Positions 57,465 to 59,590 of a stretch of 59,590 bases of DNA are shown here, one piece after another. This DNA comes from Byssochlamys sp. IMV 00236 (taxonomy: Eukaryota; Ascomycota; Eurotiomycetes; Eurotiales; Thermoascaceae). The translations under genes were made by a program, and so were the position numbers. The notes under the pieces were generated by a model. It saw nothing but the letters and a program-made list of their open reading frames with translations, had not been told where the DNA came from and did not search any database. The first letter of the stretch is position 1. Each line of letters starts with the position of its first letter. The DNA is taken from assembly GCA_001931875.2 (NCBI GenBank), contig MSJH02000734.1, forward strand, positions 1 through 59,590. The letters run 5' to 3'.

Positions 57465-58548
57465 ATGGTCTCAAACACTAAAATCATTTTCGCTCAAGTA
57501 CCAACCGGTTATCCCGAGCCTGGTGTACACATGAAGGTCGAGAAATCAGAGATCGACCTTAATGCTGATATCCCTCAAGGAAGCGTCCTCCTCAAGGTTT
57601 TATGTTTATCTGTAGATCCATACATGCGTGGACGTATGCGTGAAGCACATAAAAAGTCTTATTCTCCTCCCTTCCCTTTGGGTCAACCTATGAATGGACA
57701 TGCCATGTCCCAAGTTGTCAAGTCAAACAATGAAAAGTTCAAGGTGGGTGATCTCGTCTATGGCATGACTCCCTTTGTAGAATACGCCTTGATCCCAGAA
57801 CAGTTTACCTCTTATTTGGAAGTCAGAAACGATGCTAAGGACTCTGGCATTCCTCTTACAAACTTCATTGGTGTTCTTGGCATGCCCGGTATGACCGCTT
57901 ATGTTGGGTAAGTACCCATGCTGCGTCAAAATGATGTAATTAACGTATAATAGCCTCATCAAGTTTGGTAAGCCAAAGAAGGGTGAAACTCTCTATGTTT
58001 CTGCAGCCTCAGGTGCTGTTGGCCAATTGGTTGGACAGATCGGCAAGATCCTTGGCTTATATGTCGTAGGCTCCGCTGGTTCCGACGAGAAGGTTGCTTA
58101 TTTGAAAGAACTTGGTTTTGATGCTGCATTCAACTACAAGACAAAGGATATCCGTGAAGCATTGAAGGAAACATGTCCTAATGGTATCGATATCTATTTT
58201 GAAAATGTTGGTGGCAAGATGCTTGAAGCCGTCATTGATCACGCCAATACATTCGCCAGAATCGTCTGCTGTGGTATGATCTCCCAATACAACCGCGAAA
58301 ACCCCGAGCCCATTCACAATATCATCCAAGTCGTCGCTAAGAGTTTGGAAATCGTTGGTTTTATTGTAAGCAACTCTCCTGAGATGGAAGGTCAGTTCAG
58401 AAAAGATGTCACTGAATGGCTCAAGAGCGGCCAAATCAAATACCGTGAAACTGTTGCTGAAGGCATTGAAAAGACCCCTGAAGCTCTAGTTGATGTATTA
58501 AAGGGAAATAACTTTGGAAAGCAAGTCATCAAGGTTGCTGATTTATAA
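57465..58548 (+). CDS. MDR-family NADP-dependent oxidoreductase (alkenal/prostaglandin reductase type)
   Basis: Two exons: 57465-57907 and 57954-58548 (1038 nt, 345 aa). It begins MVSNTKIIFAQVPTGYPEPG and shows VDPYMRGRMREAHKKSYSPP, the GVLGMPGMTAYVGL region around the intron, the NADP-binding SAASGAVGQLVGQIGK (AxxGxxG Rossmann loop), VVGSAGSDEKVAYLKELGFD, then FENVGGKMLEAVID and RIVCCGMISQYN. No catalytic-zinc cysteine is present. The VDPYMRGRM and AASGAVGQLVGQ motifs place it with leukotriene B4 dehydrogenase / double-bond reductase enzymes (yeast YML131W branch), which reduce reactive alkenals and ketones. Probable role in detoxifying lipid-peroxidation aldehydes; substrate inferred from family. 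Confidence 0.93.
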
Positions 58549-59015
58549 ATAAATATACTCAAATAACATTATTGTAAAATAAAATGATACTTTTTGTAAT
58601 TTAACTTGACTGGCATAGCGGTCGCTTTATTATCTATCAACTTTAGACGGAATTCACTTGGTTGACTTACACTGTCATTCTTACTCCACGTTTATAACAC
58701 CCTTCCTTTCTTCTTTTTTCCCCTTTTGATTCAAACGTGTTTTCAGCTTTCTTTACTTTTATTGCTGTAGTCAGGCGTGAGATGATGGCTTTTCTTGTTA
58801 TCAAGTATTCGTCTGCTGTTTGTCCACTTATGATTTTTTTTTTTTAGAAATTCCAAGCAACTAACACTATATACTTATAGAATCCCAGCATAATATTTAT
58901 ACAATCTCATATCACGGCATCAGGATACAAAGTACAAACAGGATATGCGAACAAATCTGCAAAGACTTTATTTCACTTTAAGAAAAGAGAAAGAATAAGG
59001 CTAATCATAGCCAAA
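58549..59015. other. Intergenic region between convergent genes
   Basis: About 470 bp of AT-rich sequence with a T run (58838-58846). Nothing coding is supported; it holds both 3' ends. Confidence 0.4.
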
Positions 59016-59459
59016 CTATTTGTTCTTGTAGATAATTTCAAACTTATCCCAGTTAGGATCCTGGTGAGCTCCTTTCTTGACTACAATATAAGCACGATCA
59101 TTCTCATAGTGAGGCCACCATTCTGCATCTTGTCCCTTGACCTTGTTGTAAATTCTCTTGGTGTTCGTATCGTATGTCCATTGAAACTCAGGACTGCGTT
59201 CGTTTGGCTTTTGCATCAAGACAGTGACATTGGGTAAGCCAGGGTCAGAGTTATCATAACCAATGAGGTGACCAGTAAAGACATTCACGAGCTGGTTATT
59301 ATCATCAAAATACCAGACTTGCTTGCCATCGTAGTCATTGGCCTTCTTTGGTTCCACGGTAAGATGAGAGTTGATCTGGCTACTGTTACTAGTAACGCCA
59401 ACGTATTTCTTGCCATCGTCACCGATTTGTCTGATGTAGAAGAGTCTGTTGTGTTCCAT
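59016..59459 (-). CDS. Small protein, tentative ricin-B / beta-trefoil lectin-like
   Basis: A single exon on the minus strand (444 nt, 147 aa) starting MEHNRLFYIRQIGDDGKKYV and ending FEIIYKNK. It is rich in aromatic and Asp/Asn residues, with repeated elements of the sort seen in beta-trefoil lectins: KQVWYFDDNNQLVNVFTGHL, then PEFQWTYDTNTKRIYNKV and DAEWWPHYENDRAYIVV. The (Q/E)xW pattern occurs three times (KQVW, FQWTY, AEWW), consistent with three trefoil lobes. No signal peptide is seen, so it would be cytosolic or exported unconventionally. The ricin-B call is from pattern only; the family and any sugar ligand are not established. Confidence 0.6.
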   Translation of the reverse strand: MEHNRLFYIRQIGDDGKKYVGVTSNSSQINSHLTVEPKKANDYDGKQVWYFDDNNQLVNVFTGHLIGYDNSDPGLPNVTVLMQKPNERSPEFQWTYDTNTKRIYNKVKGQDAEWWPHYENDRAYIVVKKGAHQDPNWDKFEIIYKNK

Positions 59460-59590
59460 GATGTACCTAATCGATACAAGTCAATAGGTGCTTTTGTTAG
59501 AGCGATTTAAAAGATATATTACTTTTACTTTGATGAGTGAAGAAGAAAAAAAAAGCGGGCCAAAAGATGGTCTATTTATATGATTTTTTG

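Overview
The window comes from an AT-rich fungal nuclear genome, most likely an early-diverging Mucoromycota (Mucorales-type) species. The reasons are short GT-AG introns of about 45-80 nt throughout, compact genes on both strands, long Ser/Asn/Gln/acidic low-complexity tracts, and mobile elements of the MULE, Helitron, Tc1/IS630, tyrosine-recombinase retroelement and Fanzor/TnpB kinds. The species call is inference; no rRNA or complete tRNA gene was found. Spliced models were made by hand and checked for reading phase; total coding lengths given in the entries follow from those exon joins.

Layout. 1-4.8 kb: the 3' end of a RAD23 gene, a dead MULE transposon with terminal inverted repeats, then a second, decaying RAD23 copy. 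4.9-7.4 kb: NAP1 histone chaperone and SDE2. 7.4-9.6 kb: gene-poor. 9.6-13.1 kb (minus): a small helical protein and a GPI-anchored secreted zinc metalloprotease-like protein. 13.3-18.2 kb (plus): YME2 mitochondrial inner-membrane protein and a Sel1-repeat protein of the chitin-synthase-activator type. 18.8-23.3 kb: Mpo1-like protein, an unusual kinase (minus) with a GC-AG intron, and a PXA-domain protein. 23.3-27.2 kb: gene-poor. 27.2-31.6 kb: a ferric-reductase-like protein, TRM112 (minus), a transposase scrap and an RNF220-like RING E3. 32.2-35.3 kb: a dead Helitron start and a zinc-knuckle transposon-like ORF. 36.5-50.4 kb: a dense housekeeping block with a GIT1-type MFS transporter, an unrecognised acidic protein, cytochrome b5 reductase, ribosomal protein uS13 (RPS18), a VPS9-domain Rab5 GEF, an arrestin-like protein, peroxisomal carnitine acetyltransferase ending in SKL, and the Golgi t-SNARE SED5. 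50.4-57.4 kb: a graveyard of transposon relics with thioredoxin inside it. 57.4-59.5 kb: an alkenal/prostaglandin-reductase-type dehydrogenase and a small lectin-like protein.

The genes do not form an operon or pathway. Loose themes are ubiquitin/proteostasis (RAD23, SDE2, RNF220), membrane traffic (PXA, VPS9, arrestin, SED5) and redox (ferric reductase, CBR1, thioredoxin, MDR dehydrogenase). The most interesting parts are the relics: a TnpB/Fanzor-like RNA-guided nuclease remnant just downstream of a pogo-like MITE, the RAD23 duplication with an identical intron in a dying copy, and dead elements whose frames are broken mostly by nonsense codons explainable as C-to-T changes.
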